This document shows, piece after piece, positions 29,257 to 38,481 of a stretch of 64,000 nt of DNA (positions within the stretch are counted from its first letter, which is position 1; each line of letters opens with the position of its first letter). The notes beneath the pieces are model-generated. The model made no database searches, was not told the origin of the DNA, and worked only from the letters and a program-made list of their open reading frames with translations. The DNA comes from Gordonia iterans (lineage in GTDB: Bacteria > Actinomycetota > Actinomycetes > Mycobacteriales > Mycobacteriaceae): positions 1,922,001 to 1,986,000 of the forward strand of contig NZ_CP027433.1 of the NCBI RefSeq assembly GCF_002993285.1, read 5' to 3'. The translations under genes were made by a program, and so were the position numbers.

Positions 29257-30846
29257 ATGTTCGAATCCCTCTCCGACCGGTTGACCGGTGCCCTCAAGGA
29301 CCTGCGTGGCAAGGGGCGGCTGACCGACGCCGACATCGACGCGACCGCACGTGAGATCCGGCTGGCCCTGCTCGAAGCCGACGTCTCGCTCCCGGTGGTG
29401 CGGACGTTCATCGCCCGGATCAAGCAGCGGGCCAAGGGCCAGGAGGTCTCCGGCGCGCTCAATCCGGCGCAGCAGATCGTCAAGATCGTCAACGAGGAGC
29501 TCATCGGGATCCTCGGCGGCGAGACGCGTCGCATCCAGCTGGCGAAGAATCCGCCGACGGTCATCATGCTGGCCGGACTGCAGGGCGCCGGTAAGACCAC
29601 TCTCGCCGGCAAGCTGGCGAACTGGCTGACCAAACAGGGGCACACCCCGATCCTGGTGGCCTGTGACCTGCAGCGGCCGGGCGCCGTGCAGCAGCTGCAG
29701 ATCGTCGGCGAGCGGGCCGGGGTGCCGGTGTATGCACCGAACCCGGGCACGGCGGTCGGCGGCGAGGGCGACCTCGGCGTCGACGGTTCGGGCGATCCGG
29801 TCGCCGTGGCCACCGGGGGCGTCGAGTTCGCGCGGGAGAAGCTGCACGACGTCGTCATCATCGACACCGCGGGCCGCCTGGGCATCGACGAGGTGCTGAT
29901 GAAGCAGGCCTCCGACATCCGCGATGCCACGAACCCGGACGAAGTGCTGTTCGTCCTCGACGCGATGATCGGCCAGGACGCGGTCGCCACCGCGCAGGCC
30001 TTCGCCGAGGGCGTCGACTTCACCGGCGTCGTCCTCACCAAGCTCGACGGCGACGCCCGCGGCGGTGCGGCGCTGTCGGTCCGGGAGATCACCGGACGGC
30101 CGATCATGTTCGCCTCGACCGGCGAGAAGCTCGACGAGTTCGACGTATTCCACCCGGACCGCATGTCCAGCCGCATCCTCGGCATGGGCGACGTGCTGTC
30201 GCTGATCGAGCAGGCCGAGCAGCACTGGGATGCCGCCGAGGCAGAGAAGGCCGCCGAGAAGATCAGCCAGGGCGAGCTCACCTTGGAGGACTTCCTCGAG
30301 CAGATGCTGATGATCCGCAAGATGGGTCCGATCGGGAACCTGCTCGGCATGCTGCCGGGCGCCGGGGACATGAAGGACGCCCTGTCGCAGGTCGACGACA
30401 AGCAGCTGGACAAATTGCAGGCGATCATCCGCGGCATGACGCCGGCCGAGCGTGCCGACCCGAAGATCATCAACGCGTCGCGCCGGATCCGCATCGCGAA
30501 CGGCTCGGGCGTCACGGTGACCGACGTCAACCAGCTGGTGGACCGCTTTTTCGCGGCCCGCAAGATGATGTCGCAGATGTCCGGCCGGATGATGGGCATG
30601 CCCGGCGGCGGCAAGCGCAGCAATCGCAAAGGCAAGAAGGGCAAGGGTCGCAAGGGCAAGGGCCGCGGACCGACGCCGCCGAAGGGGATGCGCGGAGGGA
30701 TGCCGGGCATGGGCATGCCGGGGATGCCGGGGATGGGCCTGCCGCCCGGCATGGACCTCTCGCAGATGCCGCCGGGCCTGGACCAGCTCCCGCCGGGGCT
30801 GGAGGGCATCGACCTCAACGATCTGAAGCTTCCGAAGAACAAGTAG
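29257..30846 (+). CDS. ffh: Signal recognition particle GTPase Ffh
   Basis: SRP54, 529 aa, targets nascent membrane proteins to FtsY. ATG at 29257 (MFESLSDRLTGALKDLRG) starts four bases after glnD; longer readings run into glnD. The NG domain has GLQGAGKTTLAGKLA (about 107), DTAGRLGIDE and TKLDGDARGG. The M domain (about 325-445) contains the RNA-binding stretch SRRIRIANGSGVTVTDVNQLV. The tail from about 450 is rich in Gly, Met, Lys and Pro, typical of actinobacteria. The unusual direct coupling to the PII-GlnD genes matches mycobacteria. Confidence 0.97.
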   Translation: MFESLSDRLTGALKDLRGKGRLTDADIDATAREIRLALLEADVSLPVVRTFIARIKQRAKGQEVSGALNPAQQIVKIVNEELIGILGGETRRIQLAKNPPTVIMLAGLQGAGKTTLAGKLANWLTKQGHTPILVACDLQRPGAVQQLQIVGERAGVPVYAPNPGTAVGGEGDLGVDGSGDPVAVATGGVEFAREKLHDVVIIDTAGRLGIDEVLMKQASDIRDATNPDEVLFVLDAMIGQDAVATAQAFAEGVDFTGVVLTKLDGDARGGAALSVREITGRPIMFASTGEKLDEFDVFHPDRMSSRILGMGDVLSLIEQAEQHWDAAEAEKAAEKISQGELTLEDFLEQMLMIRKMGPIGNLLGMLPGAGDMKDALSQVDDKQLDKLQAIIRGMTPAERADPKIINASRRIRIANGSGVTVTDVNQLVDRFFAARKMMSQMSGRMMGMPGGGKRSNRKGKKGKGRKGKGRGPTPPKGMRGGMPGMGMPGMPGMGLPPGMDLSQMPPGLDQLPPGLEGIDLNDLKLPKNK

Positions 30847-30850
30847 TCCC

Positions 30851-31960
30851 GTGAGCGATCCTTCGAGGGTTCGAGCCATCCCCGCGGAGCACTATCGCGG
30901 GATCGATCCGTTCACCGGCGAGCAGCTCGAACTCTGGGTCGACGGCGGGCGGATCTGGACCGAGCCGGTGCCGGGCGCGCAGACCGTCTCGGACGGCGGG
31001 TGGATCGTTCCGGGGCTGGTCGACGCCCACAACCACGTCGGCATCGCGCCCGGCCTCGGGGTGACCGTCGAGCAGGCGCGCGGTTTCGCCGCGCAGGACG
31101 CCCGCGCCGGGGCGCTGCTGATCCGCGAGGTCGGCTCGCCCGTCGACACGCATCCGCTCGACGACGACGCGCACGGCCCGCGGTTCCTGCGCGCCGGAAA
31201 GCACATCGCCCGGCCCAAGCGCTACCTCCGCGACTACGGCGTCGAACTCGACGACCCCGACCTGCTCGCCGACGAGGTACGCCGGCAGGCCGCCGCCGGT
31301 GACGGCTGGGTCAAGGTGGTCGGGGACTGGATCGACCGCGAGGTGGGCGATCTGGCGCCGCTGTGGACGCGGGCGCAACTCGACGCGGCCGCGACCGCGG
31401 CGCACGAGTCCGGGGCGCGGATCACCGCGCACGTCTTCGGTCACGACGCGCTGCCGGACCTCATCGAGGCGGGGTTCGACTCGATCGAGCACGGCGCCGG
31501 GCTCACACCGGAGCTGATCGATCAGCTGGTCGCGCGGGACATCGCGCTGGTGCCGACGCTGATTCAGGTGGAGAACTTCCCGGGCATCGCCGACGGCGCC
31601 GACCGGTTCCCGGCCTATCAGCGGAACATGCGTGCGCTGTATGCGCGCTCGCGGGAGGTCTTCGCGGCGGCGCGTGAGGCGGGCGTGGCGATCTATGCGG
31701 GCACCGACGCGGGCGGCTTCGTCGAGCACGGCCGGATCGTCGACGAGGTGGAGGCGCTCACCGGGCTCGGCTTCTCTCCGATTGAGGCGCTGGCGGCGTC
31801 GTCGTGCCGACCGCGCGAATGGCTGGGTGCCGACGGCATCGTCCACGGCGCGCGAGCAGACTTCCTGGTGCTCGACGACGACCCGGCGCAGTCGGTGGCA
31901 GCCCTGCGCAGGCCACGGCACATCGTGTGCGGCGGCGCCCGTCTCGCTGAACTGAGCTGA
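30851..31960 (+). CDS. Amidohydrolase-family protein
   Basis: Metal-dependent hydrolase of the amidohydrolase superfamily, 369 aa (Rv2915c-like, same place after ffh). The HxH metal motif is DAHNHVG (H60, H62). GWVKVVGDW has the possible carboxylated Lys, AHVFGH and SIEHGAG the further His ligands, and AGTDAGG the catalytic Asp. A small beta-sandwich is made from both termini (ADFLVLDDDP). The substrate is unknown; cyclic imidazolone or dipeptide-like amides are typical for relatives. GTG start four bases after ffh suggests co-transcription. Confidence 0.85.
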   Translation: MSDPSRVRAIPAEHYRGIDPFTGEQLELWVDGGRIWTEPVPGAQTVSDGGWIVPGLVDAHNHVGIAPGLGVTVEQARGFAAQDARAGALLIREVGSPVDTHPLDDDAHGPRFLRAGKHIARPKRYLRDYGVELDDPDLLADEVRRQAAAGDGWVKVVGDWIDREVGDLAPLWTRAQLDAAATAAHESGARITAHVFGHDALPDLIEAGFDSIEHGAGLTPELIDQLVARDIALVPTLIQVENFPGIADGADRFPAYQRNMRALYARSREVFAAAREAGVAIYAGTDAGGFVEHGRIVDEVEALTGLGFSPIEALAASSCRPREWLGADGIVHGARADFLVLDDDPAQSVAALRRPRHIVCGGARLAELS

Positions 31961-32028
31961 TCGGGGGATCGGTCGACGAGAACCCAATTCTTCAAGACGG
32001 CGCAGGCACGGTCGGCGATGCTGGTGAG

Positions 32029-32454
32029 ATGACCGACCATCCCGATCCAGCACTCTTCGAGATCTTCGCCGCGGTGACGAGTGAGTGGGACGAGGCCCTC
32101 GTCGCCAACGACGCGGAGCGGATCGCCGCCTACGCCGCCGAGGAGTGGACGTTCCTCGGTCCGGACGGGCCGTTCCCGGGCGCGGACTTCCTCGCGGCGA
32201 CAGCACGCGGCGAGGTCAGTCACGACACCATGACGAGCGAGGTGCACAAGGTGTTCGACCTCGGCGACGTCGCCGTCGTCGTGTCCCGGGTGCAGAACAC
32301 CGGCCGATATCGTGGCGAGCCTTTCGAGAACGACGAGTGGACCTCGGACGTGTTCGTCAAGCGCGACGATCGGTGGCAGTGCGTGCTGACGCATCTCACT
32401 CCGGCCCGAGCATCCGATTCTGCTGGACGAGAGCAGCCCCCGGGCGGTGGGTGA
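32029..32454 (+). CDS. DUF4440/SnoaL-like small protein
   Basis: 141 aa, NTF2-like fold predicted from ALVANDAERIAAYAAEEWTFLGPDGPFPGADFL, VFDLGDVAVVVSRVQNTGRYRGEPFENDEWTSDVFVKRDDRWQCVLTHLTP. This resembles stand-alone DUF4440 proteins with a small-ligand pocket; no catalytic role can be assigned. The last 15 or so residues (ASDSAGREQPPGGG) look unconserved. A GATGCT six bases before the ATG may serve as a leaderless -10. Confidence 0.7.
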   Translation: MTDHPDPALFEIFAAVTSEWDEALVANDAERIAAYAAEEWTFLGPDGPFPGADFLAATARGEVSHDTMTSEVHKVFDLGDVAVVVSRVQNTGRYRGEPFENDEWTSDVFVKRDDRWQCVLTHLTPARASDSAGREQPPGGG

Positions 32455-32576
32455 CGGGATCTCGATCCACCACCAGCTGGATGAGGCAGTCGAGTGAACG
32501 CGCGAATCGGTCGGGCGAGTGTGAGTCGGTGGTCCGGTGGCGGCGAACGCGGTGAGCCGTGTATCGAGATCAGCGG

Positions 32577-33230
32577 TCAGAGCAGGCGGAGAATGCCGAT
32601 GCCGATCAGCAGTGCGGACACCAGCCAGCCCGCGCCGCGGGCGACCGTGCCCTGATTGCGCCGGGCCTTGGCGAAGAGCCGGCCCACCCAGGAATGGGGG
32701 AACTTGCGGACCACACCGAGGAGCAGTGCCGCCAGGAACGGCAGGCTCAGCGCCACGCAGGCGAACAGGAGGATCCCGATGTATCGTTCGGCGGTCGGGA
32801 TCCCGCTGGCCGAGAGCACCGCCAGGCCGGCGAAGAACGGCACCGAGGTGGCCGACTGGATCACGCCCAGGATCAGGCCCACCAGCACGGTCAGCGGCGA
32901 CGGGGTGCGCAGCGGCTGCAGGATCCGGTCCACCAGTTCCGAGGAGTCCCCGCCCCGGTAGGTCAGAATCGCGGTGACCACGCCGGTCAGGATCAGCAGG
33001 ATGCCGAAGACGGGGGAGTCGACGACGTGTTTGACGAAGTCACCGAGCCCGTCGAACGCCAGCAGCACCACCAGCGCGAGCAGCGCCACGCCCAGCCAGT
33101 CGCCGAGAATCAGCAGACTGGCGATGCCGCGGTAGCGGCCCGCGGGGAGCATCATGGCCAGCGCCACCAGCACCCCGATGAGCAGGACGTTGACCGCATC
33201 CACGAAGGCGTAGGCGAGGACATTGAGCAT
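32577..33230 (-). CDS. GAP/SfLAP-like polytopic membrane protein
   Basis: 217 aa with six predicted membrane helices (about 5-28, 36-58, 74-92, 108-135, 145-170, 195-216). The arrangement resembles the GAP (sulfolipid-1-addressing) and LysE-like exporter families of mycolic-acid bacteria, which have been tied to export of glycolipids. Only the topology and general composition support this. ATG at 33230. It is divergent from rpsP across a 370-bp gap. Confidence 0.55.
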   Translation of the reverse strand: MLNVLAYAFVDAVNVLLIGVLVALAMMLPAGRYRGIASLLILGDWLGVALLALVVLLAFDGLGDFVKHVVDSPVFGILLILTGVVTAILTYRGGDSSELVDRILQPLRTPSPLTVLVGLILGVIQSATSVPFFAGLAVLSASGIPTAERYIGILLFACVALSLPFLAALLLGVVRKFPHSWVGRLFAKARRNQGTVARGAGWLVSALLIGIGILRLL

Positions 33231-33602
33231 GTGTTCGCTCTCCGTTCCTCGTCCGATGGTCTGCCTCGTCTACGACGATGCGCTCGCGGCGCACCCCGGC
33301 GAGTCTAACCGTCTCGGCCCCGACGGCCGCCAATCGTGACGCTGTGATGTTGTCGCCACCGGTACGACGGTGAGTCGGCGTGGCGCTCGTCCGGTGGTGT
33401 ACTCGCGTACCGCGGGTCAGCGGCCGCCGGCTCCCGGTCGGTACGGTTTGGCCGCGTCCTGCGGCGCGTGGCAGAATGGAACGCTGGTTCGCCGGAAGCG
33501 GTTACGCACCGTCCGGCGGTCACCCCGTAAGAGATCGCAAAACCGGATCCGCCGTTCCCGGCGGATCGCTGAATTGCGCTGTGACATGCAAAGGAACGCC
33601 AC
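33231..33602 (+). promoter_or_regulatory. Divergent region and rpsP leader
   Basis: No gene is seen in these 372 bases. A promoter for rpsP is likely at TTGGCC (33448-33453), 18-bp spacer, CAGAAT (33472-33477). The resulting leader of about 120 nt contains an 8-bp hairpin GATCCGCC/GGCGGATC (33546-33553 with 33560-33567) and an AAAGGA ribosome-binding site. The -10 context GGCAGAAT is shared with the rplS promoter. Confidence 0.5.
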
Positions 33603-34130
33603 ATGGCTGTCAAGATCAAGCTCACCCGGCTCGGCAAGATCCGGAACCCGCAGTACCGCATCATCGTCGCCGACTCGCGCACCCGCCGTAACGGTCGCGC
33701 CATCGAGACCATCGGCAAGTACCACCCGAAGGAAGAGCCCTCGCTGATCGAGGTCGATTCCGAGCGCGCACAGTACTGGCTGGGCGTCGGGGCGCAGCCG
33801 ACCGAGCCCGTGCTGGCGATCCTCAAGATCACCGGCGACTGGCAGAAGCACAAGGGCCTGCCGGGTGCCGAGGGCACGCTGAAGGTCGCCGAGCCCAAGC
33901 CGAGCAAGCAGGAGCTGTTCGCTGCTGCGCTGGCTGCCGCCGAGAACGAGCCCGGCGTCGAGGCCACCACTGCCAAGAAGAAGTCGGGCAAGAAGTCGGC
34001 CGCTGAGAAGGTCGAAGAGGTCGTCGAGGACGTCGTCGAGAAGGTCGAAGAGGCCGTCGAGTCCGCCGTCGAGAAGGCCGAAGAGGTCGCGGAGAAGGTC
34101 GTCGAGGCCGTCAAGGGCGACGACAAGTGA
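33603..34130 (+). CDS. rpsP: 30S ribosomal protein S16 with long acidic tail
   Basis: Ribosomal protein S16, 175 aa; residues 1 to about 85 are the conserved domain ([35 protein letters not shown]). The remaining 90 residues are an extension: a Lys-rich patch ([10 protein letters not shown]) followed by a Val/Glu/Ala amphipathic helix of repeated KVEE/VVE units. Mycobacterial S16 also has an extension, so this is a lineage trait rather than an error. It heads the rpsP-khpA-rimM-trmD operon and overlaps khpA by four bases. Confidence 0.97.
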   Translation: MAVKIKLTRLGKIRNPQYRIIVADSRTRRNGRAIETIGKYHPKEEPSLIEVDSERAQYWLGVGAQPTEPVLAILKITGDWQKHKGLPGAEGTLKVAEPKPSKQELFAAALAAAENEPGVEATTAKKKSGKKSAAEKVEEVVEDVVEKVEEAVESAVEKAEEVAEKVVEAVKGDDK

Positions 34131-34369
34131 GTGCTGTCGTCGCTGACGCTGTCGAGCACCTGGTGCGCGGCATCGTCGCCAATCCCGACGACGTGCGGGT
34201 CGAGCTCATCACCGGCCGTCGCGGCCGGATGATCGAGGTTCACGTGAACCCCGAGGACCTCGGCAAGGTGATCGGCCGCAACGGCCGGACCGCCACCGCG
34301 CTGCGGACCCTGGTCGCCGGTGTCGGCGGCCGCGGTATGCGCGTCGACATCGTCGACACCGACCGCTGA
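34127..34369 (+). CDS. khpA: KH-domain RNA-binding protein KhpA
   Basis: 80 aa, a single type II KH domain. [26 protein letters not shown] contains the GxxG loop (GRNG) for RNA binding. GTG start overlapping the rpsP stop. In other bacteria KhpA works with KhpB/Jag in small-RNA binding or cell-wall growth control. Confidence 0.94.
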   Translation: MSAVVADAVEHLVRGIVANPDDVRVELITGRRGRMIEVHVNPEDLGKVIGRNGRTATALRTLVAGVGGRGMRVDIVDTDR

Positions 34370-34382
34370 CGCCAGAGCCACG

Positions 34383-34892
34383 ATGGATCTCGTGATCGGC
34401 CGAGTGGCCAAGACGCACGGTGTTCGCGGAGAACTCGTGGTGGATGTGCGCACGGACGATCCCGGTGAGCGTTTCGCCGTCGGGAACGTCCTGCGCGGCC
34501 GCGCGCCGAAGGGCGCCGGCGAGAAGAACTACACGGTGACAGCCGCCCGGCCCCATGCCGGGCGGCTGCTCGTGTCCCTGCAGGGGATCACCGACCGCGA
34601 CGCAGGGGATGCGTTGCGCGGCACCCTGTTTCTGATCGACGCCGCCGACGTCGACTCCGGTGACGACCCGGACGAGTTCTACGACCACGAGCTCATCGGC
34701 TTGCCGGTGAGCACCGTGGACGGAGCGTCGGTCGGCGAGGTCTCCGATGTGCTGCACCTGCCCGGAGGCGAGCTGCTCGCGGTGAAGACCCCCGCCGGCG
34801 AAGTGCTGGTTCCGTTCGTCGCGGCGATCGTCCCGACGGTCACCCGGGACGGGATCGTCGTCGACCCGCCCGAAGGCCTGCTGGAGGGCTGA
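34383..34892 (+). CDS. rimM: Ribosome maturation factor RimM
   Basis: 16S rRNA processing factor, 169 aa, that binds S19 in late 30S assembly. [20 protein letters not shown] is the family N-terminus; ATG at 34383 is chosen over longer readings into khpA. An N-terminal RimM beta-barrel (1-90) and PRC-barrel (about 95-169; [11 protein letters not shown]) are seen. It lies between khpA and trmD in the usual order. Confidence 0.96.
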   Translation: MDLVIGRVAKTHGVRGELVVDVRTDDPGERFAVGNVLRGRAPKGAGEKNYTVTAARPHAGRLLVSLQGITDRDAGDALRGTLFLIDAADVDSGDDPDEFYDHELIGLPVSTVDGASVGEVSDVLHLPGGELLAVKTPAGEVLVPFVAAIVPTVTRDGIVVDPPEGLLEG

Positions 34893-34896
34893 CGGC

Positions 34897-35601
34897 GTGC
34901 GCATCGACGTCGTCACCATCTTCCCCGAATACCTGGAGCCGCTACGGGTGGCGCTGCTGGGCAAGGCCGTCGACGCCGGTCTGCTCGAGGTCGGCGTCCA
35001 CGATCTGCGGGACTGGACGCACGACGTGCACCGCAGCGTCGACGATCAGCCGTACGGCGGCGGCCCGGGCATGGTGATGAAGCCCGACGTGTGGGGCCCG
35101 GCGCTCGACGACGTCTGCCCGGACGAGGCGCTGCTCGTGGTCCCGACACCCGCTGGGCGGCCGTTCACCCAGGCCACCGCGGAGCGATGGAGTGCCGAGG
35201 CGCACCTGGTCTTCGCGTGCGGACGCTACGAAGGCATCGATCAGCGGGTGTTCGACGACGCGGCGCGGCGCGTCCGCGTCGAAGAGGTCTCCCTCGGCGA
35301 CTTCGTCCTCATCGGCGGGGAGGCGGCAGTGCTCTGCATGGTCGAGGCCACCACCCGCCTGATCCCCGGAGTGATCGGGAATCCTCAGTCGCACCAAGAG
35401 GATTCGTTCTCCGACGGTCTGCTCGAGGGGCCGAGTTTCACCAGGCCTAAGGTGTGGCGCAACCTCGAAGTCCCACCCGTGCTGCTGTCCGGCGACCACG
35501 GCAAGGTCGCAGCCTGGCGGCGCGAGCAGGCACTGGAACGCACCCGGGAACGGCGTCCGGAGCTGCTCGACGACCCCGCCCCGCGACCCTCCGCAGACTG
35601 A
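34897..35601 (+). CDS. trmD: tRNA (guanine-37-N1)-methyltransferase
   Basis: SPOUT-class methyltransferase, 234 aa, that makes m1G37 in tRNAs and prevents frameshifts. Motifs: [72 protein letters not shown] (knot region binding SAM) and [13 protein letters not shown] start four bases after rimM. Confidence 0.97.
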   Translation: MRIDVVTIFPEYLEPLRVALLGKAVDAGLLEVGVHDLRDWTHDVHRSVDDQPYGGGPGMVMKPDVWGPALDDVCPDEALLVVPTPAGRPFTQATAERWSAEAHLVFACGRYEGIDQRVFDDAARRVRVEEVSLGDFVLIGGEAAVLCMVEATTRLIPGVIGNPQSHQEDSFSDGLLEGPSFTRPKVWRNLEVPPVLLSGDHGKVAAWRREQALERTRERRPELLDDPAPRPSAD

Positions 35602-35660
35602 ATTCCGGTGCGCCCGGCGTGTCGGGGAACCGGTGGCGGCTCGCCTGCGTCTAAGGGAGC

Positions 35661-36908
35661 ATGACACCCCGATCTGACTGGGCGGTCGCGATCGACGTCG
35701 TCCTGGCCCGCATCGATTCGATGGATCCCGGCGGCGCCTCGGCCGACGCCGCCGAACTCGTGCGTATCGCGAACGCCGCGCAATCGATCGGGCAACGCCT
35801 CTGGATCGGGTTCGGTGCCGGCGAGTACGTGCTGGCCGGGCGTGGTGCGGTCGCGGCGGATGCTGCCGGGGTCGAGCTCTCCCGGCGTCTGACGGACAGC
35901 GCTCGGCCGCTTCAGTGGGCAGGGCGGAATCTGACGGGCGCCGCCTCCGACCTCGCTGCGACCGCAGCGGTCAGGCCGCAGGTCATCGCCCTGCATGCCG
36001 TGAACTCCGGGAACGTCGCCCAACACCTGCAGGCCAATCAGATGATCGCGGCCGTCATGAACAGTGTCTACAGCGATCCGATGGCCGGGCACGCGGACCT
36101 GTCCGGGGCGGTCCCCCCGGCCGGGGCGGACGGACGCGACGCCGCTGAACGGGTCGGCCCCGCGGGACCGCCGGCTGCGGAGACGTCCCGGGCTCCGGGG
36201 GCCGCGCCGAACCGGTCGCCGGGCCCGCTGGACGCCGCGGGCCCGGTTCCGGCGGCGCCTGCACCGGGCCGCGCGCCGCCGTCGCCCGGCCCCGTTCCCG
36301 TCGGCGGGGAGCCGGGCAGCCCCGGTGCGGCCGGTACCGCGCCGCCCGCGCCGCCCGGCCCGGCCGGCACCGGCGCGTATCCTGCCGGACCGACTCCGGC
36401 CCGAGTGGTCCCCGCAGCCCACGGGGCTCCCGGCGTCGTCCCCGTAGCGGGACCACCGCTCGGCGTGCCGCCGGTGGGCGGTGCGCCGCAGGGTCCGGCG
36501 GGGCTGTGGACGCCCGGAACGGTATCGGGTCCCGCTGTGGCGACGCCTGGACCCACCGCTGCGTCCCGGGTGCCGTCGCCGACAGGTCCGGCGTCCGGTG
36601 TGGCGCCGCCGGGGTCGACACAGTCCCGGCCGTCGGCCGTCGCGCCGTCGCCGGGCGCGCGCGGGTCGTCGGGTCTTCCACCGGCAGCGGGCCTGCGCGG
36701 GGCCCGCGAGGACGAGGAGCGACGTCGCCCGGACTACCTGGTGTCCACGCAGTCCGCGGTGGACCTGATCGGGCCGTTGCCGCTGGCCGGGCCGCCCGTG
36801 CTGGGGGAGCCGACCGCAGGCGCACCCGATGCCTCTGACCCGGAGCTGGACGGGTCCGGTCCGGTCGACGCGGACGAGGACGATCAGGACCTGGACCTGA
36901 CTCTGTGA
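35661..36908 (+). CDS. Pro/Gly/Ala-rich protein, possible ESX-type substrate
   Basis: 415 aa, no clear enzyme domain. Residues 1 to about 145 are Ala-rich helices (IDVVLARIDSMDPGGASADA; LQWAGRNLTG; QANQMIAAVMNSVYSDPM). Residues about 150-350 are low-complexity Pro/Gly/Ala/Ser, likely disordered. The end has a compact motif (RPDYLVSTQSAVDLIGPLPLAGPPVLGE) and an acidic tail. Helical head, Pro-rich middle and a final DYLV/PPVLGE block recall large PPE- or EspA-like proteins near type VII secretion systems of mycolic-acid bacteria, but no strict WxG motif is seen. It sits between trmD and rplS, where M. tuberculosis has the lipoprotein gene lppW. Confidence 0.65.
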   Translation: MTPRSDWAVAIDVVLARIDSMDPGGASADAAELVRIANAAQSIGQRLWIGFGAGEYVLAGRGAVAADAAGVELSRRLTDSARPLQWAGRNLTGAASDLAATAAVRPQVIALHAVNSGNVAQHLQANQMIAAVMNSVYSDPMAGHADLSGAVPPAGADGRDAAERVGPAGPPAAETSRAPGAAPNRSPGPLDAAGPVPAAPAPGRAPPSPGPVPVGGEPGSPGAAGTAPPAPPGPAGTGAYPAGPTPARVVPAAHGAPGVVPVAGPPLGVPPVGGAPQGPAGLWTPGTVSGPAVATPGPTAASRVPSPTGPASGVAPPGSTQSRPSAVAPSPGARGSSGLPPAAGLRGAREDEERRRPDYLVSTQSAVDLIGPLPLAGPPVLGEPTAGAPDASDPELDGSGPVDADEDDQDLDLTL

Positions 36909-36935
36909 TCGGGAGGCGTAGGCGTGAGCGGGGAT

Positions 36936-36964
36936 TTCATCTCCGGGCGGCGGTCTGGCAGAAT
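36936..36964 (+). promoter_or_regulatory. Promoter of rplS
   Basis: TTCATC (36936-36941), 17-bp spacer, CAGAAT (36959-36964). The -10 context GGCAGAAT is the same as at rpsP. The leader to rplS is about 125 nt and GC-rich. Confidence 0.45.
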
Positions 36965-37095
36965 AGGTCGGGTTGCCCGCCCGCCGGGCACCGACTACTG
37001 ACACGGGCACGAACCGGTCGATCCGTCGCGGCGCATCCGCCGCGCGCTCGGGCGCCAGGTTCCTCTGCACCACGCAACGCCAGATTGGATCCATC

Positions 37096-37437
37096 ATGAA
37101 CACTCTCGACTTCCTCGACAAGCAGTCTCTCCGTGACGACGTCCCCGAGTTCGGCCCCGGCGACACCGTCGACGTCCACGTGAAGGTGATCGAGGGCTCC
37201 AAGGAGCGCATCCAGGTGTTCAAGGGCGTCGTGATCCGCCGCCAGGGCGGCGGCGTCCGCGAGACCTTCACCGTGCGCAAGGTGTCCTTCGGCGTCGGCG
37301 TGGAGCGCACCTTCCCGGTGCACAGCCCGAACATCGCCAAGATCGACGTCGTCACCCGCGGCGACGTCCGTCGCGCCAAGCTGTACTACCTGCGCGACCT
37401 GCGCGGCAAGGCTGCGAAGATCAAAGAGAAGCGCTGA
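37096..37437 (+). CDS. rplS: 50S ribosomal protein L19
   Basis: L19 of the 30S/50S interface, 113 aa. [57 protein letters not shown] and [20 protein letters not shown] are diagnostic. The ATG at 37096 gives the family length; upstream in-frame codons are leader. It is followed by two hairpins. Confidence 0.98.
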   Translation: MNTLDFLDKQSLRDDVPEFGPGDTVDVHVKVIEGSKERIQVFKGVVIRRQGGGVRETFTVRKVSFGVGVERTFPVHSPNIAKIDVVTRGDVRRAKLYYLRDLRGKAAKIKEKR

Positions 37438-37443
37438 TCCGGC

Positions 37444-37512
37444 GGCGCCGCTGAGCTGCGGCGCCACCCGTGAGCGGAAGACCCTGGACCCGAGTACGGG
37501 TCCGGGGTCTTC
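37444..37512 (+). terminator. Double terminator after rplS
   Basis: The first hairpin is an 8-bp perfect stem (37444-37451 with 37458-37465). The second is a 16-bp stem (37477-37492 with 37497-37512) with one G-U pair and a 4-nt loop. Together they should end the rplS mRNA efficiently. Confidence 0.8.
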
Positions 37513-37561
37513 GGCGTTCCGGGGCCCGGCACGGCCGCGGCGTCACCGGTCGCCGGTGCGT

Positions 37562-37567
37562 TAATCT
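37562..37567 (+). promoter_or_regulatory. Leaderless -10 element of lepB
   Basis: TAATCT ends eight bases before the lepB GTG at 37576. Confidence 0.55.
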
Positions 37568-37575
37568 GGTTCCTT

Positions 37576-38460
37576 GTGAGCGACATCGACGCCGAGCCAT
37601 CGTCTGAGGACGGAAACCAGCAGGATCGGCACCAGCCGGAGGATCCGCAGCGGCATGCGGCCGCCGGATCGGCGGGGAGCGCGCCGCCGCCGCAGCCGCA
37701 GGAGACCGGTGACGCGCCCCGGTTCCAGATCCGCGACGAGGCCGACGGGGAGGACGGCGACGGGGACGAGAAGAAGGGCGGTCTCCTCAAGGAGATCGCG
37801 ATCATCGTCGCGATCGTCCTGGTCCTGATGTTCGTGGCGACGCAGTTCCTGTTCCGCCAGTACGTGGTTCCGAGCGAATCGATGGAGCCGACGCTGCACG
37901 GCTGTTACGGCTGCACCAACGACCGGATCGTGATCGACAAACTCACCTACCGCTTCTCCGACCCCCAGCCGGGTGACGTGGTGGTGTTCAAGGCGCCGAC
38001 CGAGAGCTGGGACGGCGGTTGGAGTTCGCCGCGATCGACCAACGCCGTGATCCACAAGCTGCAAGACGCGCTCGCCCTGTTCTCCCTGCAGCCGCCCGAC
38101 GAGAACAACCTCGTGAAGCGGGTGATCGCCACCGGTGGCCAGACCGTCGAGTGCCGCGCCGAGGACGGCAAGGGCGTCACCGTCGACGGCAAGCCGCTGA
38201 ACGAGCCCTACATCGACCAGGAACTGCAGAACGACGCAGAGATGGGCAGCTGCCACGGCAGCGACTTCGGACCGATCACCGTGCCGAAGGATCACGTGTG
38301 GGTGATGGGCGACAACCGGTCCAACTCGGCCGACTCGCGTGCGCACGTCGACGACGAATACCAGGGCACGGTGCCGGTGTCCGACATCCGCGGCAAGGTC
38401 CGCTTCATCCTGTATCCGTTCTCCAGGATGGGCGGCGTGGGCTCGGTCGACCCCCAATAG
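37576..38460 (+). CDS. lepB: Signal peptidase I
   Basis: Membrane serine protease, 294 aa, that cleaves Sec signal peptides. An acidic cytoplasmic segment (1 to about 70) precedes one membrane helix (about 75-97, IAIIVAIVLVLMFVATQFLF). The catalytic Ser102 is in VPSESMEPTL and the Lys181 in VKRVIATGGQ. GDNRSNSADSR is signature box E. Cysteines in GCYGCTN, ECRAED and SCHGSDFG may form disulphides outside the cell. The GTG start is backed by the -10 element eight bases upstream. Confidence 0.96.
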   Translation: MSDIDAEPSSEDGNQQDRHQPEDPQRHAAAGSAGSAPPPQPQETGDAPRFQIRDEADGEDGDGDEKKGGLLKEIAIIVAIVLVLMFVATQFLFRQYVVPSESMEPTLHGCYGCTNDRIVIDKLTYRFSDPQPGDVVVFKAPTESWDGGWSSPRSTNAVIHKLQDALALFSLQPPDENNLVKRVIATGGQTVECRAEDGKGVTVDGKPLNEPYIDQELQNDAEMGSCHGSDFGPITVPKDHVWVMGDNRSNSADSRAHVDDEYQGTVPVSDIRGKVRFILYPFSRMGGVGSVDPQ

Positions 38461-38481
38461 CGTCGGGTCGGGAAGGTCGAA

